Shown here: piece after piece, positions 26,198-35,345 of the stretch | Layout of the letters: each line of letters opens with the position of its first letter | How positions within the stretch are numbered: position 1 is the first letter of the stretch | Assembly: GCA_905181785.1 (NCBI GenBank) | Contig: CAJIZC010000023.1 | Span: forward strand, 62,001 to 126,000 | Reading direction: 5' to 3' | Origin: an uncultured Candidatus Poseidoniales archaeon | GTDB lineage: Archaea > Thermoplasmatota > Poseidoniia > Poseidoniales > Poseidoniaceae | Length of the DNA stretch: 64,000 nucleotides | The notes under the pieces: generated by a model | Told to the model about the DNA's origin: nothing | The model's input: only the letters and a program-made list of their open reading frames with translations | The model's database searches: none | Position numbers and translations under genes: made by a program

Positions 26198-28257
26198 TCT
26201 TCTTCACCTGAAAGCGACGATTTGGCAGATTCAATTGTTGAAAGGCTGATTTTCCGGTGAGCGGGTGCGTCATCCTCGAGCAAATCAAGCATATCAACGC
26301 TTGATTCGTCCACTTCCCAATCGCCTTCTGGGACGAAACTGTCCATCTCGACCACTTCGGTTTTGGAAGTACGATCTTTCTTTCTTCGACTCACCGTTCG
26401 CTTCTTCTTTTCGATTATGTCTTCTTCAAACGGTGGAAGCGGCTGTCGCTGTGGATCGATCTGGACCAGTTCTTCCTCAAGGTGGCGAAGATCATCAGCC
26501 ATCTGAATCAGTTGTTCAATCGAAGCATCTTCTGTGTGCTTTGCCAGTTCGGTCATCCTTCGTTCAAGGCGATCTAATTGCAACGAACTTGAGGCGAATT
26601 CAGCCTCAAACGAGCCGAGCCGATCGTCAATTGTTTCATCCAAATCAGCGAGAATGTCAGCGGCAGTGCCATAATCCTGTTCCTCAATGCGACCTGTTCG
26701 AGCGACAAGGTGTGCGTCTCTCTCGTTCACGTCCAACACCGAGGGGACTTTCAAATCAATGTCATGGAGGGCTGTTTGCATGTAGGCTTCATGGCGCGAT
26801 TGGGCGTTATCGGCCATGGCTTGTGTGTCGAATGTAGGGGGGTCGTAAGTGTCTTCGCCAATGGTTGGAAGGGTCGTATGCAACTCGATGCCACCAATGG
26901 TGTTGTCGCTGTACACAACATCGACGGCTTCAGCGATCAGCTTCGTCGCAATGTCTGACACATGCTCCCGTTCAATTTCCGCTGGTGCATGGCCGGCTGG
27001 CCTTGACGTGCCGGAAAGAACGGCTGCTACGTCGTCTCCATCAAGCAATTCTTCCCCAGATTCGAGGGCCAAGGCCACCATGTCCAAGTTGGCTTTTGTA
27101 GCCCGCCAACCGGCTTGATTGTGAAGAACTACACTTGCCAATTGCCCGTCGTCCAACATGAGGCTCCGTCGAAGTGCGAGTTGCCTTGCGAACAACACCA
27201 TGCTCGGGGCAGTTGGTGGCTCAAGGCTTACTTTTGCTGCACTTCGTACGAGTTCCCAAAGCCTTGATGCAGGCCAGCGTTCAGGATTGATGGTGCTCGT
27301 GAGGACGACATGCACGCCCATGTTCAGAGCATAATCGATCATGGTGCCGAGCAGCATTGCTGCCGATGGTTGATCGGCCATGAGGTGTGCGTCGTCAATG
27401 GCAAGCAATCGCCCTTGGGCAATGGCATCTTGCCAACCGGCAGGAAGCTCATCCAGAGTCGCTAAATCGCCAGCGCCTAACAAAAACACATCGCCTTCTT
27501 GACGGCGCAGAACACCTTGGGCGATGGCATGAAGCAGATGGGAGCGGCCACTTTCAGCGGGTCCAAGGATCAAAAGAGGGTTGAGCGAAATCCCAGGGGA
27601 GTCTACGATGGCTTCGGCAGCTTGTGTTGCTCGTAGATTTTCTTCAACTGTAAACCACTGCTTGAAACTCATACGAGATTCGGGTCGCAATCTGGTTGGC
27701 CAGGGTGCGTGGATGGGGGCGGTGACGCTGTGATGGAAAGCGGAGTGTGAAGGTGGCTGTGCCAGGTGCTCTGGCAATTCATGAATTGAGCGACCGCGTT
27801 GTGCGTCCAGCACGCTTTCCCAAACAGGGCGGCCGTCGGTTTCCAAACCGACAAAGAAGTCGGTCTCATCGACGGGTTGCTGCTGTGACTCAATGCTTTC
27901 AGCTGTACGTTCCCGTAGGCTTCGAAGCCTGCTTGAGACAATCGAAGCCAACGAATCATCGTCATGGTCGAGGCGCATGGTGGGTTGGTGCTTGCGACTG
28001 CCTTTGCCGAGCACTGCGTCCGCCACAAGGTCGTACGTCGGGCGTTCAACAACACCGACTCGTTGAAGCAGCGTGCCCGTTCGAGTGTCTGGAACGGATT
28101 GCTTGCCAAGCAAGCGGTTGAGGCGAGATTTCGGGCGCTGCTGTTTGGTCTCGGGCGCTTTAGTTTCTCGAGGGAGCACAGGGTCTGCGCCAAGGTCTGC
28201 TAGCCTTCGCTTCGCCTGAGCGATGGCCAAATCCAAGTGTTCCTTTCGCGAACTCAT
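26194..28257 (-). CDS. DnaA-like AAA+ ATPase with variant Walker A
   Basis: 687 residues. About 1-195 are charged and linker-like. About 196-400 form a AAA+ module closest to bacterial DnaA: MSFKQWFTVEENLRATQAAE, Walker A-like LILGPAESGRSHLLHAI (about 228-244), Walker B LLAIDDAHLM (about 285), a sensor-I-like VVLTSTINPERWP and a sensor-II-like region. The invariant Walker A Lys is Arg (residue 238, GRS for GKT). No DnaA domain IV DNA-binding helix-turn-helix is recognisable; instead an acidic helical tail (about 480-687) follows. The start overlaps the upstream stop as ATGA. May recruit or remodel a partner rather than melt an origin. Confidence 0.72.
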   Translation of the reverse strand: MSSRKEHLDLAIAQAKRRLADLGADPVLPRETKAPETKQQRPKSRLNRLLGKQSVPDTRTGTLLQRVGVVERPTYDLVADAVLGKGSRKHQPTMRLDHDDDSLASIVSSRLRSLRERTAESIESQQQPVDETDFFVGLETDGRPVWESVLDAQRGRSIHELPEHLAQPPSHSAFHHSVTAPIHAPWPTRLRPESRMSFKQWFTVEENLRATQAAEAIVDSPGISLNPLLILGPAESGRSHLLHAIAQGVLRRQEGDVFLLGAGDLATLDELPAGWQDAIAQGRLLAIDDAHLMADQPSAAMLLGTMIDYALNMGVHVVLTSTINPERWPASRLWELVRSAAKVSLEPPTAPSMVLFARQLALRRSLMLDDGQLASVVLHNQAGWRATKANLDMVALALESGEELLDGDDVAAVLSGTSRPAGHAPAEIEREHVSDIATKLIAEAVDVVYSDNTIGGIELHTTLPTIGEDTYDPPTFDTQAMADNAQSRHEAYMQTALHDIDLKVPSVLDVNERDAHLVARTGRIEEQDYGTAADILADLDETIDDRLGSFEAEFASSSLQLDRLERRMTELAKHTEDASIEQLIQMADDLRHLEEELVQIDPQRQPLPPFEEDIIEKKKRTVSRRKKDRTSKTEVVEMDSFVPEGDWEVDESSVDMLDLLEDDAPAHRKISLSTIESAKSSLSGEEE

Positions 28258-30251
28258 TCGGCGCCCTCCCGTTCTCTTCTGACCCGTTCCAGATCTTCTC
28301 GTTCCCAAGAACTCAGAGTGTCTTCGATGGAGGGGGCGGTTTGGTCCTTGGACGAAATCTCGCGAGGGAGGTGCTTTGGTTTCGCCTCGGTTTCAACCCC
28401 AGGCCTTGCAGACAACGGGGTAAGGGGGGTTGCTGCGCCGATTGGTTGGAGGTGCTCGATGGCTGCAAGCGGTCTTGGCCCTGAGCCCATCGGAGGCAGT
28501 TGGTGCGTTCGGGCTGATGAGCGCTGGCGCAAAGCGTCTCGAAGGCCACGAATGGATGCCGTTTGTGGCTGGAAGGTTCTGGCAACCGCAGCTTGTTGCC
28601 TTGCTTCGTAGGCTTCCAAGGTGGTGGCTATCGCTGCTGGTTTGTTTGCAGAATTTGGTGCAGGAAATTGAGGTGGTTCTCGAGGTGCATGTGCGGCAGC
28701 GGCCACGGTCTGTACCTGTTGGTTGCTCGGTGCTCTTGCTTCCCTCCGCTTCCGCCGCGTTTGGCGATGAGCAGGTCTTGGGCCAGTTCCAGTGGGCTTT
28801 TTCGATGCTTGAATCAGAGGTTTTTGGGTGGTCGTGGTTGCGGTCGTCGTTTGAATGAATTCAGGCTCTGCAGCCGGAACGTGTGAAGGTGCAACGGTTG
28901 CTTCGGTCTGTGGCGGTGAGAGGATTGGTTCAACCGCTTCAGCCTCTTGTAAAAGCGCTGCTTCCACTGTTGGTTCAGGCTCAGCCCAGGAACGGATTTG
29001 GTTCTCTAGTATGGCCGTCGCTTCTTGGCGCTCAGCCTCGTCAGTTGGCTCATGACCGCCAATCATACCGCCACCCTCGAAAGGAGGTGAAGTTTGAGTC
29101 GGTGAATGCTCAAGTCCACGTTGAAGTTGTTGTTCGATCCATTGGACCTCTTCCTCGGTGGGGGGGGCGCACAAGGGGTGGTCGAGGATCAATTCTGGTT
29201 CTGTGAGCCAGTGTTCAATCTCGAAGGGTTCAATCAAGGTGAGGCAACGGCTCATGCGATGCCTCGGTTCGAGTTCGAAAGCGTTCATGTCAGCGGTTGA
29301 GAGCAAGACATGGTCGTCCATTCGAACCCCGTCGACAACATCTCGGATGAAATCAATTGTTCTTCCATCACCGTTGACTCCAGCAAGGTACTCAATGCCC
29401 TCAAGCAGCACGACAGCCCTCATGTTTTCCCAAAGGAATGCGTCAATCTTGGTTCTCACCTGCTCGAGGCTTGGAGGTATGGCGCGTGGATGGTCGCTCG
29501 TGCTCAACCAGTGGCACGCAGCCGCAGGAAGGTTGTGTTCAACATTCAAAGAATCAGGATCATGGCGTGAAATCACTAAAATTGGGCGGCCGTGGTTGGC
29601 TAAGTGGCCTGCAAGGGTGAACAAATGGGCAGGGTTGATTGCGTCAAAGAGCAGGGCGTCACCGGGGTGAATCATTCGCTCAAGGCCTTCATAGCGTTGC
29701 ATGTAGGCACGGCTGCGTTGACGAACGGCCTCGGGTGCTTCGACGACCACTTCCAGCTCAGGCAAACGATCTTCTCGTCGCCAACTGCCAGGGCGAAGTT
29801 GCACATTCGACCACCACCGCTCTTCCCGTTCGGTCGAGCGTTCAACTGTTTCGAGGTGAAGGTAAGCGTTTGTGTGCAATGCAGCAACACGTTGCGCTTC
29901 ATCGGTTGGTAATTCGTGGACAGCAAGCAGTGCTTCCATTGGCACAGCATCGTCTTCTATTTCCAACAGCGCTTCGAGACCGAACACGATCGCATCGCCT
30001 TCGTGGATGGCGAGCGTAGGATGGCCTTCAAGAAACAAAATGTGACCGACTCGGGGCATAGCATCCTTTGGTTTGCGCTCAGTTCGGATGAATCCAGTGG
30101 TCGCTAACTTCGCCATATCCGATGAAAGAATTCTCAGGGCATCGCGGTCGCCACGGCGGACTTCCGTGACGTCTCCCTGAGGTAATTCGACCATCTTTTC
30201 CACACCCCTACGGGGTGTAAGCCTGCTGAAGTGTTCTTGAAGGGTCCGCAT
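28254..30251 (-). CDS. DUF835-domain protein with long low-complexity tail
   Basis: 665 residues. The N-terminal 130 include FIRTERKPKDAMPRVGHILF and look like a small sensory or adaptor domain. About 180-345 is a DUF835 domain (RPILVISRHDPDSL, AACHWLSTS, ENMRAVVLLEGIEYL, IDFIRDVVDGVRMDDHVLLST). Residues 380-665 are Pro/Ala/Gln/Glu-rich with Thr runs and basic patches (RRKRREAR), probably disordered. DUF835 resembles RecA/KaiC-like folds without a P-loop and occurs in archaeal signalling proteins. First gene of a three-gene operon with the DnaA-like ATPase and the YkgJ protein. GAGGGA precedes the ATG at 30251. Confidence 0.72.
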   Translation of the reverse strand: MRTLQEHFSRLTPRRGVEKMVELPQGDVTEVRRGDRDALRILSSDMAKLATTGFIRTERKPKDAMPRVGHILFLEGHPTLAIHEGDAIVFGLEALLEIEDDAVPMEALLAVHELPTDEAQRVAALHTNAYLHLETVERSTEREERWWSNVQLRPGSWRREDRLPELEVVVEAPEAVRQRSRAYMQRYEGLERMIHPGDALLFDAINPAHLFTLAGHLANHGRPILVISRHDPDSLNVEHNLPAAACHWLSTSDHPRAIPPSLEQVRTKIDAFLWENMRAVVLLEGIEYLAGVNGDGRTIDFIRDVVDGVRMDDHVLLSTADMNAFELEPRHRMSRCLTLIEPFEIEHWLTEPELILDHPLCAPPTEEEVQWIEQQLQRGLEHSPTQTSPPFEGGGMIGGHEPTDEAERQEATAILENQIRSWAEPEPTVEAALLQEAEAVEPILSPPQTEATVAPSHVPAAEPEFIQTTTATTTTQKPLIQASKKPTGTGPRPAHRQTRRKRREARAPSNQQVQTVAAAAHAPREPPQFPAPNSANKPAAIATTLEAYEARQQAAVARTFQPQTASIRGLRDALRQRSSARTHQLPPMGSGPRPLAAIEHLQPIGAATPLTPLSARPGVETEAKPKHLPREISSKDQTAPSIEDTLSSWEREDLERVRREREGAE

Positions 30252-30299
30252 GATTTCCCTCAGCGACAGCCGTTTGAAGCATGAAGCCCTCGGGCCGTC

Positions 30300-30716
30300 A
30301 TGGGCGAGGGTGATTCAATGCGTAGCATCGCATCGCTCGCTGGTGAAGAACGCAGGCTTTGGCTTGCTGGACTCGAAGATTTTGATGCGGGCAGGTATTG
30401 GCACGCTCACGAAGATTGGGAGGATTTGTGGAACGCACACAAACGGAGGGACGCCCCCCTCGAGGAAATTCTCTTTGTTCAAGGCATGATTCAAACTGCA
30501 GCCCTTTTGTTGAACCACGAACGAAAAAAAGTCCGAGGTGTCAATAACCTCACGGTCAAAGTCAACGCCAAATTAGCGACCTGGGGCTGTGTTTGGGGCA
30601 TCGATATCCCGCTTCACCTGGCGGCGATGAATGAGTATGGAGCAGACGCCGACAAATGGAGCCTCGATGCCCAGCAATACACGATGGAGCGATGTGAGCG
30701 TGAAGTTCAAACATGA
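30300..30716 (+). CDS. DUF309 family protein
   Basis: 138 residues, all-helical, with the DUF309 motif GRYWHAHEDWEDLWNAHK followed by FVQGMIQTAALLLNHERKK. Structurally characterised DUF309 proteins are small helical bundles of unknown function whose conserved His, Glu and Trp form a polar pocket; those residues are present. It is divergent from the DUF835 operon (48 bases between starts) and leads a three-gene plus-strand run of two membrane-protein genes. ATG at 30300; an in-frame ATG at 30318 is also possible. Confidence 0.8.
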   Translation: MGEGDSMRSIASLAGEERRLWLAGLEDFDAGRYWHAHEDWEDLWNAHKRRDAPLEEILFVQGMIQTAALLLNHERKKVRGVNNLTVKVNAKLATWGCVWGIDIPLHLAAMNEYGADADKWSLDAQQYTMERCEREVQT

Positions 30717-30734
30717 CGCCATGGAGGTCAGGCC

Positions 30735-31388
30735 ATGAAGGGAGGGGAGCACAGCCTGCCTTCGGGAATGCGCAGTTTCAATGAGTTGTCACTGGCTCGC
30801 CCCTTCTTGTTCCGATTCGTAACCGCAAGCGCAGCGGTTTTGTTCTTGTTGGCTGGATTTGCTTGGGTGCTTTATTCGGCAACTGAAAATACGATTGTAA
30901 GTGCTGTCCCTTTGATGCTGGTGCCCGCCTTGCTCTGGTGGTTCTATCACTCCTCAAGCATGCTCCACGTTCCGCTTGCAGTCGACATGAATCATCCATT
31001 CATGGTGGAAGACGATCCAATCGGTAAATCCAATGTCATGGTTCGATTGTCCGACGGGCGATGGGTCGATTTGGGGCATGGACGAGTTCGACTTGCCCAA
31101 GATGATTTACTTGGCGGCTGCAACCTCGTTCGCGACAATGAGGATTACACTTTTTTGGGCCACTTTAGCAACCGTGACTCCGCCAATCGGGGGCTCAGAA
31201 AGCAAGTTGTTCTGCTCAATCAAGCCCTTGCTTTGCGCGATGCGGTGAACGGAGAAGAAGACACAATCGAACAAGCCCGAGAACGCGAAGGGATGGACAC
31301 CGGACTGCTTGATCGTTCTTGGATGGAAGAACAAGAAAGCATTGATGTTGAACCAGAGGGTTTGATGAGCAAGTTGAGGGGCGAATAA
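30735..31388 (+). CDS. Hypothetical two-helix membrane protein
   Basis: 217 residues. Two transmembrane helices (about 28-50 and 55-72) are followed by a soluble domain of about 140 residues with a short beta region (VMVRLSDGRWVDLGHGRVRL) and an acidic, helical C-terminus. GGAGGT six bases before the ATG is a strong start signal. No family recognised. The topology suggests a cytoplasmic domain held at the membrane. It follows DUF309 by 18 bases. Confidence 0.65.
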   Translation: MKGGEHSLPSGMRSFNELSLARPFLFRFVTASAAVLFLLAGFAWVLYSATENTIVSAVPLMLVPALLWWFYHSSSMLHVPLAVDMNHPFMVEDDPIGKSNVMVRLSDGRWVDLGHGRVRLAQDDLLGGCNLVRDNEDYTFLGHFSNRDSANRGLRKQVVLLNQALALRDAVNGEEDTIEQAREREGMDTGLLDRSWMEEQESIDVEPEGLMSKLRGE

Positions 31389-31449
31389 ACAACACAATTG
31401 CCTTCACATCACCCTCCCCCTTCAAAACCACCAGTCATAACCCAAGAGC

Positions 31450-32064
31450 GTGACCACACCATCTCGTTGGGGCCAAAGGCTGGAGCATTTGAGCCAGAAC
31501 GAGCAGGACACACTGCTCGGCACTTCACTTTCTCGAAGGTTCACAGCGTTGCCGTTGTGGCTTTCTCACCCGGGGAACATCGGAGCCTTTTACGGTATTC
31601 TCATTTCCTTGGCCTTGCTCATGCCATACCGGTTTGCTGGTGAAGACACCAGTGCTTGGCTGGCCAATTGGTTGTTTCACACTTCCCTTCTCATCGTCGG
31701 TTGTTTGATGCTTGGGTTTGCTTCGCTTCTTTTGGTCCGTTGGTCAAAGCGATTCCCAATGACGCCACCAAGAATTGCCCTCTACCCCATGCCATTTGTT
31801 GGCTTGGCGTTGCTTACGCTGTCAAGAACCGACATGCTCAACGCTCCACTGTCGCTGGTTTGGTTGTTGCTTTTGCTACCTGGCCCACTGTACGTTCATC
31901 TCTCATGGGCTCCACGATGGCGCTTGTTGTGCATGCTTGAGGATGGAAAAGATCCCTTTGCCGGCATCGAATCAAAAGGCCCAGAACCAAATGAAGACGC
32001 TGCAACGCTTGCAGGCGACGACGAAGAGTTGCGCTCTGTTGTTGAGGAATACGCAGAAGAATGA
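31450..32064 (+). CDS. Hypothetical four-helix membrane protein
   Basis: 204 residues starting at GTG 31450. About four transmembrane helices lie between residues 45 and 150 (IGAFYGILISLALLMPY, LFHTSLLIVGCLMLGFASLLLV and two more), followed by an acidic cytoplasmic-type tail (EDAATLAGDDEELRSVVEE). No recognised family. It is the third gene of the DUF309 run and ends 1 base before the stop of the convergent kbl gene. Confidence 0.6.
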   Translation: MTTPSRWGQRLEHLSQNEQDTLLGTSLSRRFTALPLWLSHPGNIGAFYGILISLALLMPYRFAGEDTSAWLANWLFHTSLLIVGCLMLGFASLLLVRWSKRFPMTPPRIALYPMPFVGLALLTLSRTDMLNAPLSLVWLLLLLPGPLYVHLSWAPRWRLLCMLEDGKDPFAGIESKGPEPNEDAATLAGDDEELRSVVEEYAEE

Positions 32065-32065
32065 T

Positions 32066-33247
32066 TCAGATCAAACCAAGCGTTGGTCCAACCTTTTCAA
32101 ACAGTCGGAGCACATCATCGAGATCGTCACGAGATAAGCCCGCAGACATTTGTGTTCTGATTCTTGCTTTGTCCCTGCCCACCATTGGGAAGACGATAGC
32201 GCCTGCCATGACGCCTTCTTCACCGAGGGCTTTCGTCATCGATTTAGCGACGCTTGAATCGCCACACATCACAGGTATAATCGGCGTTTCTGAGACTCCA
32301 GTGTCGAATCCGAGCGATTGCAATTCCTTTCTGAAATAGTTGGTGTTTTCCCACAATTTAGCGTGGTGTTGCGGCTCTTCCATGAGCACCTCGACTGCTG
32401 CTTTTTGTGCTGCGGCTACACCTGGGGGTTGCGATCCGGAAAGCAACCATGAGCGGGAATGGTTCAGGGCGTGGGTGCGGGTCATCTCGGTCCCGGCGAG
32501 GATGCCGCCTTGAACGCCGAGGGCTTTGGAAAACGAGCCCGTTTCAAAGTCTACTTTTCCTTGAAGATTGAATTGAGCGACAATGCCTGCGCCCTTCTCA
32601 CCAAGCACACCTTCACCGTGGCAATCATCAACGTAGACCATGGCCCCGTATTCTTCTGCCAATGCGGTTACTTCGTCCAAGGGGGCAATATCGCCATCCA
32701 TGGAAAAGACACCGTCCGTGATGATGAGTTTTCTTGTGGCGTCTTCGTGCGCCTTGAGGACCGCTTCCAATTCGCCCATGTCGTTGTGTGCGTACACACC
32801 GCGGCTCGCTTTTGTGAGGCGGACTCCATCTATGATTGAGCCGTGATTAAGCTCGTCGCTGATGATGACATCCTGAGGCCCAGTGACAAGCGTCGGGATC
32901 AAACCGACGTTGACCGTATAACCAGCCGAATAGATTAACGATGCTTCCACGCCCTTGAATTCTGCAACCTTGCGTTCGGCTTCTAAATGAATGTCCATGG
33001 TCCCGGCAATCGCTCTGACGCTTCCGCTCCCGGCACCGTATTTTTCTGTCGCATCAACCATCGCTTGTTTGACCTTAGGATGGGTTGTGAGGTTGAGGTA
33101 ATTGTTTGCGGAGAGCATGATGGTCGGCTTTCCATTCATTCGGCACCGTGGTTGATTCGGGCTCTCAAGGGTTGGAGGCTCCCACAAGAGAGACTTCTCT
33201 GCCAGTTCATCGTAACGAGATTTCATCCAAGACATATCACCGGGCAT
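32066..33247 (-). CDS. kbl: 2-amino-3-ketobutyrate CoA ligase / alpha-oxoamine synthase family (Kbl-like)
   Basis: 393 residues of the PLP alpha-oxoamine synthase family. GSGSVRAIAGTMDIHLEAE, YSAGYTVNVGLI, DELNHGSIIDGVRL, VYVDDCHGEGVLGEKGAGI (Asp and His contacts to PLP) and TGSFSKALGVQGG (Schiff-base Lys) are in order. Kbl cleaves 2-amino-3-ketobutyrate to glycine and acetyl-CoA in threonine breakdown; 8-amino-7-oxononanoate synthase is the main alternative. No threonine dehydrogenase or biotin gene is adjacent. GGAGGCG eight bases upstream supports ATG 33247. The usual DDAHG reads DDCHG here. Confidence 0.88.
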   Translation of the reverse strand: MPGDMSWMKSRYDELAEKSLLWEPPTLESPNQPRCRMNGKPTIMLSANNYLNLTTHPKVKQAMVDATEKYGAGSGSVRAIAGTMDIHLEAERKVAEFKGVEASLIYSAGYTVNVGLIPTLVTGPQDVIISDELNHGSIIDGVRLTKASRGVYAHNDMGELEAVLKAHEDATRKLIITDGVFSMDGDIAPLDEVTALAEEYGAMVYVDDCHGEGVLGEKGAGIVAQFNLQGKVDFETGSFSKALGVQGGILAGTEMTRTHALNHSRSWLLSGSQPPGVAAAQKAAVEVLMEEPQHHAKLWENTNYFRKELQSLGFDTGVSETPIIPVMCGDSSVAKSMTKALGEEGVMAGAIVFPMVGRDKARIRTQMSAGLSRDDLDDVLRLFEKVGPTLGLI

Positions 33248-33365
33248 AGCATCGCCTCCAGTCCAACCGAGGGCACGGTGATTCAAGTTCCTTTGGGCGA
33301 AGCATGGTGCTTTATGATGGCGCTTTGACCATGCACCTCAAAAAGGAGGCGTTCGTCGCCGAGCC

Positions 33366-33833
33366 ATGGAATTGAGTGGTGACGTCAGCAGCGGGCTCGG
33401 GCGAGCTCATGTTTTCATGGCCCAACCACACTACCAAGAGCAGTTCCGAGCCTTACTCGGCAAAACCGCTTGGCCAGGGACCCTCAACGTGACCGTTGAA
33501 GGCTCGAACCTCATCCACTACATCGCCTTGAGGAAAAAGTCGGGCATCGATACGCTCGATGCTTCGGATGAAGACCGTGCTGAAGCAACCGAAATCGAAG
33601 TTTCTGACTTTGAGGCTCACCGAATACGGGGCTTCCTTAGGGATGGTGTTTCCTTCGGAGGTGCCACTGCATTCAAAGCCCAGTTCAAGACGCTATCTGG
33701 AAGCATCGAGTGCGCTATTCTCATTCCCGATTTGACCCGGCATATCGATGTGGTCGAAGTGATCGCTGGTGCGTGCTTGCGTGAAAAGTTCAATCTTGAA
33801 GACGGGGCTGTTGTCCAGATCAAGTTGGATTGA
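33366..33833 (+). CDS. ribK: Archaeal CTP-dependent riboflavin kinase
   Basis: 155 residues of the DUF120/RibK family, which phosphorylates riboflavin to FMN with CTP in archaea. Motifs: GDVSSGLGRAHVFMAQPHY (CTP-binding loop), then WPGTLNVTVEG (family PGTLN motif), and the C-terminal RHIDVVEVIAGACLREKFNL. It is the stand-alone catalytic form without the N-terminal helix-turn-helix found in some euryarchaea. It is convergent with truA, with 2 bases between stops. Confidence 0.92.
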   Translation: MELSGDVSSGLGRAHVFMAQPHYQEQFRALLGKTAWPGTLNVTVEGSNLIHYIALRKKSGIDTLDASDEDRAEATEIEVSDFEAHRIRGFLRDGVSFGGATAFKAQFKTLSGSIECAILIPDLTRHIDVVEVIAGACLREKFNLEDGAVVQIKLD

Positions 33834-33835
33834 CT

Positions 33836-34750
33836 TCAGCGATGCTTGACGATTGGCAGTTCGCCTAACCGAGCCCATTCATTGTGAAGCAGGCTCTTGA
33901 TCTCATGGCGTGCGGCCTCTCGCCATCGCTTTCTCATCGTGCGTTCAACAGCGGGGCCCTGTGGGGGGGCAGAAAAGCATTCAATTCCGACCTCGCTTGA
34001 ATCAAGCGGTAGCGCTTCCCAGTGAACGCCCCATAGCATCAGCCAGTCCGGTGGTGCAACGCCAAAATCAGCTTCGCGCTCTGGATGATCCAACGCTGCT
34101 TGAACCTCTTCTTGCGTGACCTCGCCAATTGACATCCGATGGAGCGCCATTGCTGTTCGTCGCACTTGGTTCCAAAGAAAGGCTTCACCAATAATCTCAA
34201 ACCCAACCAGCCGTCCATCGACCTTCCAAGGTGTGCAGGAGAATATTGTCCGCATTGGGTTCTTTCCTTCTTCCAATCGAGCAAAGTTTCTGGCATCATA
34301 GGTACCAACAAACATGCTCAACCATTCGTTAAACACTTCTCCTGGGTCGTTCCAAAACTCGATGCCTTCCAATCGGTAGCGATAGACTCGGTGCAGGGCC
34401 ATGCGTGGATTCCATGCCTCATCTATTTCTTGTACATCGAGAAATGCAATGTCTTTTGGAAGTCGGTCATCGAGGGCGCGAACCATTTTTCGAGGCGTAA
34501 GGGCGTCCCATAGTTCTCGCTTAATTCGCACTACACCGCCATTGACTCGAACGTGAACACCTGCATCTGTTCGGCTGGAAAGCACAAGGTTGTGTTGGCC
34601 CTCTTCAGGGTCCAGCCACTTGAGGTTCTGAAACACTCGAATCAATTCGCCCTGTACTGTGACAACATCAGGTTGGATTTGGCTGCCATGATAAGCATCG
34701 CCAAGGTACCCTATGCGGAAGGCAAGACGAACGGTTGCCCCGTTCGTCAT
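33836..34750 (-). CDS. truA: tRNA pseudouridine synthase TruA
   Basis: 304 residues. TruA fold with the catalytic Asp in LSSRTDAGVHVRVNGG, an N-terminal RIGYLGDAYHGSQIQPDVVTV (family: Y-D-G-x-x-F-x-G-x-Q), RYRYRL-like YRYRLEGIEFW, and FLWNQVRRTAMAL with the conserved Arg. It modifies U38-40 in tRNA anticodon stems. The N-terminal F-x-G-x-Q is H-G-S-Q here. AGGTGA right before the ATG at 34750 supports the start. It follows the TPR-like gene by 9 bases on the same strand. Confidence 0.92.
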   Translation of the reverse strand: MTNGATVRLAFRIGYLGDAYHGSQIQPDVVTVQGELIRVFQNLKWLDPEEGQHNLVLSSRTDAGVHVRVNGGVVRIKRELWDALTPRKMVRALDDRLPKDIAFLDVQEIDEAWNPRMALHRVYRYRLEGIEFWNDPGEVFNEWLSMFVGTYDARNFARLEEGKNPMRTIFSCTPWKVDGRLVGFEIIGEAFLWNQVRRTAMALHRMSIGEVTQEEVQAALDHPEREADFGVAPPDWLMLWGVHWEALPLDSSEVGIECFSAPPQGPAVERTMRKRWREAARHEIKSLLHNEWARLGELPIVKHR

Positions 34751-34759
34751 GGGTTCACC

Positions 34760-35281
34760 TCAGTCTTCTTTGTTGAGCATCTCAACGGCTTCCGCTGGAG
34801 AATAGCCGAGTCCGCCAACCGCCCAAATGAGCGCCTGCTTGAGCCATGGTTGAACCATTGGATTCTTCTTGCTTGGATCCATGACTTCGATGGCGTCAAC
34901 AATGTTCCTGCTTGCGGTGAAGAGCACCTCATCGGTAGGGATGTCATTGAGTTCCAGTTTCTTGGCGTAGCGTTGAAATTCCTTGACAGCTACCGGGATT
35001 CGTCGGCATTCAAGAGCGAAAGTAGCGAAGTCAGCGATGTATTCCTCGTTTTCTTCATCGAGTTGCATTGCTTTCTTGTAGGCCATCATAATTTTTCCAC
35101 CTGGAATGACATCATCTTGTGCCTCCGCGTTCTTCATGTTCGCAAATTCAGCGTACATGTGGTGAACTTGAGCGTTGGTTTTGTGCGTGCCCATCTTTGC
35201 ATCAAGGTCTGCAAGAGCGCCATCAAGGTCGCCACTGCGGAGCATTTCAATCGGTCCTTGGAGAATTTCGTCATCGCTCAT
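34760..35281 (-). CDS. Hypothetical TPR-like helical protein
   Basis: 173 residues from MSDDEILQGP. The sequence is all-helical with two or three 34-residue-like helical hairpins (EMLRSGDLDGALADLDAKM, YKKAMQLDEENEEYIADFATFAL), reminiscent of TPR repeats, so a protein-protein adaptor role is plausible. Cytoplasmic, without a signal peptide. It lies between the PH-domain membrane-protein gene (65 bases) and truA on the same strand. No specific family recognised. Confidence 0.6.
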   Translation of the reverse strand: MSDDEILQGPIEMLRSGDLDGALADLDAKMGTHKTNAQVHHMYAEFANMKNAEAQDDVIPGGKIMMAYKKAMQLDEENEEYIADFATFALECRRIPVAVKEFQRYAKKLELNDIPTDEVLFTASRNIVDAIEVMDPSKKNPMVQPWLKQALIWAVGGLGYSPAEAVEMLNKED

Positions 35282-35345
35282 AGTCATCGCCTGTTTCATG
35301 CCGGTGCGTTCCGACTTTTCAAACACTCGTTGAACTCGTTTGAGT

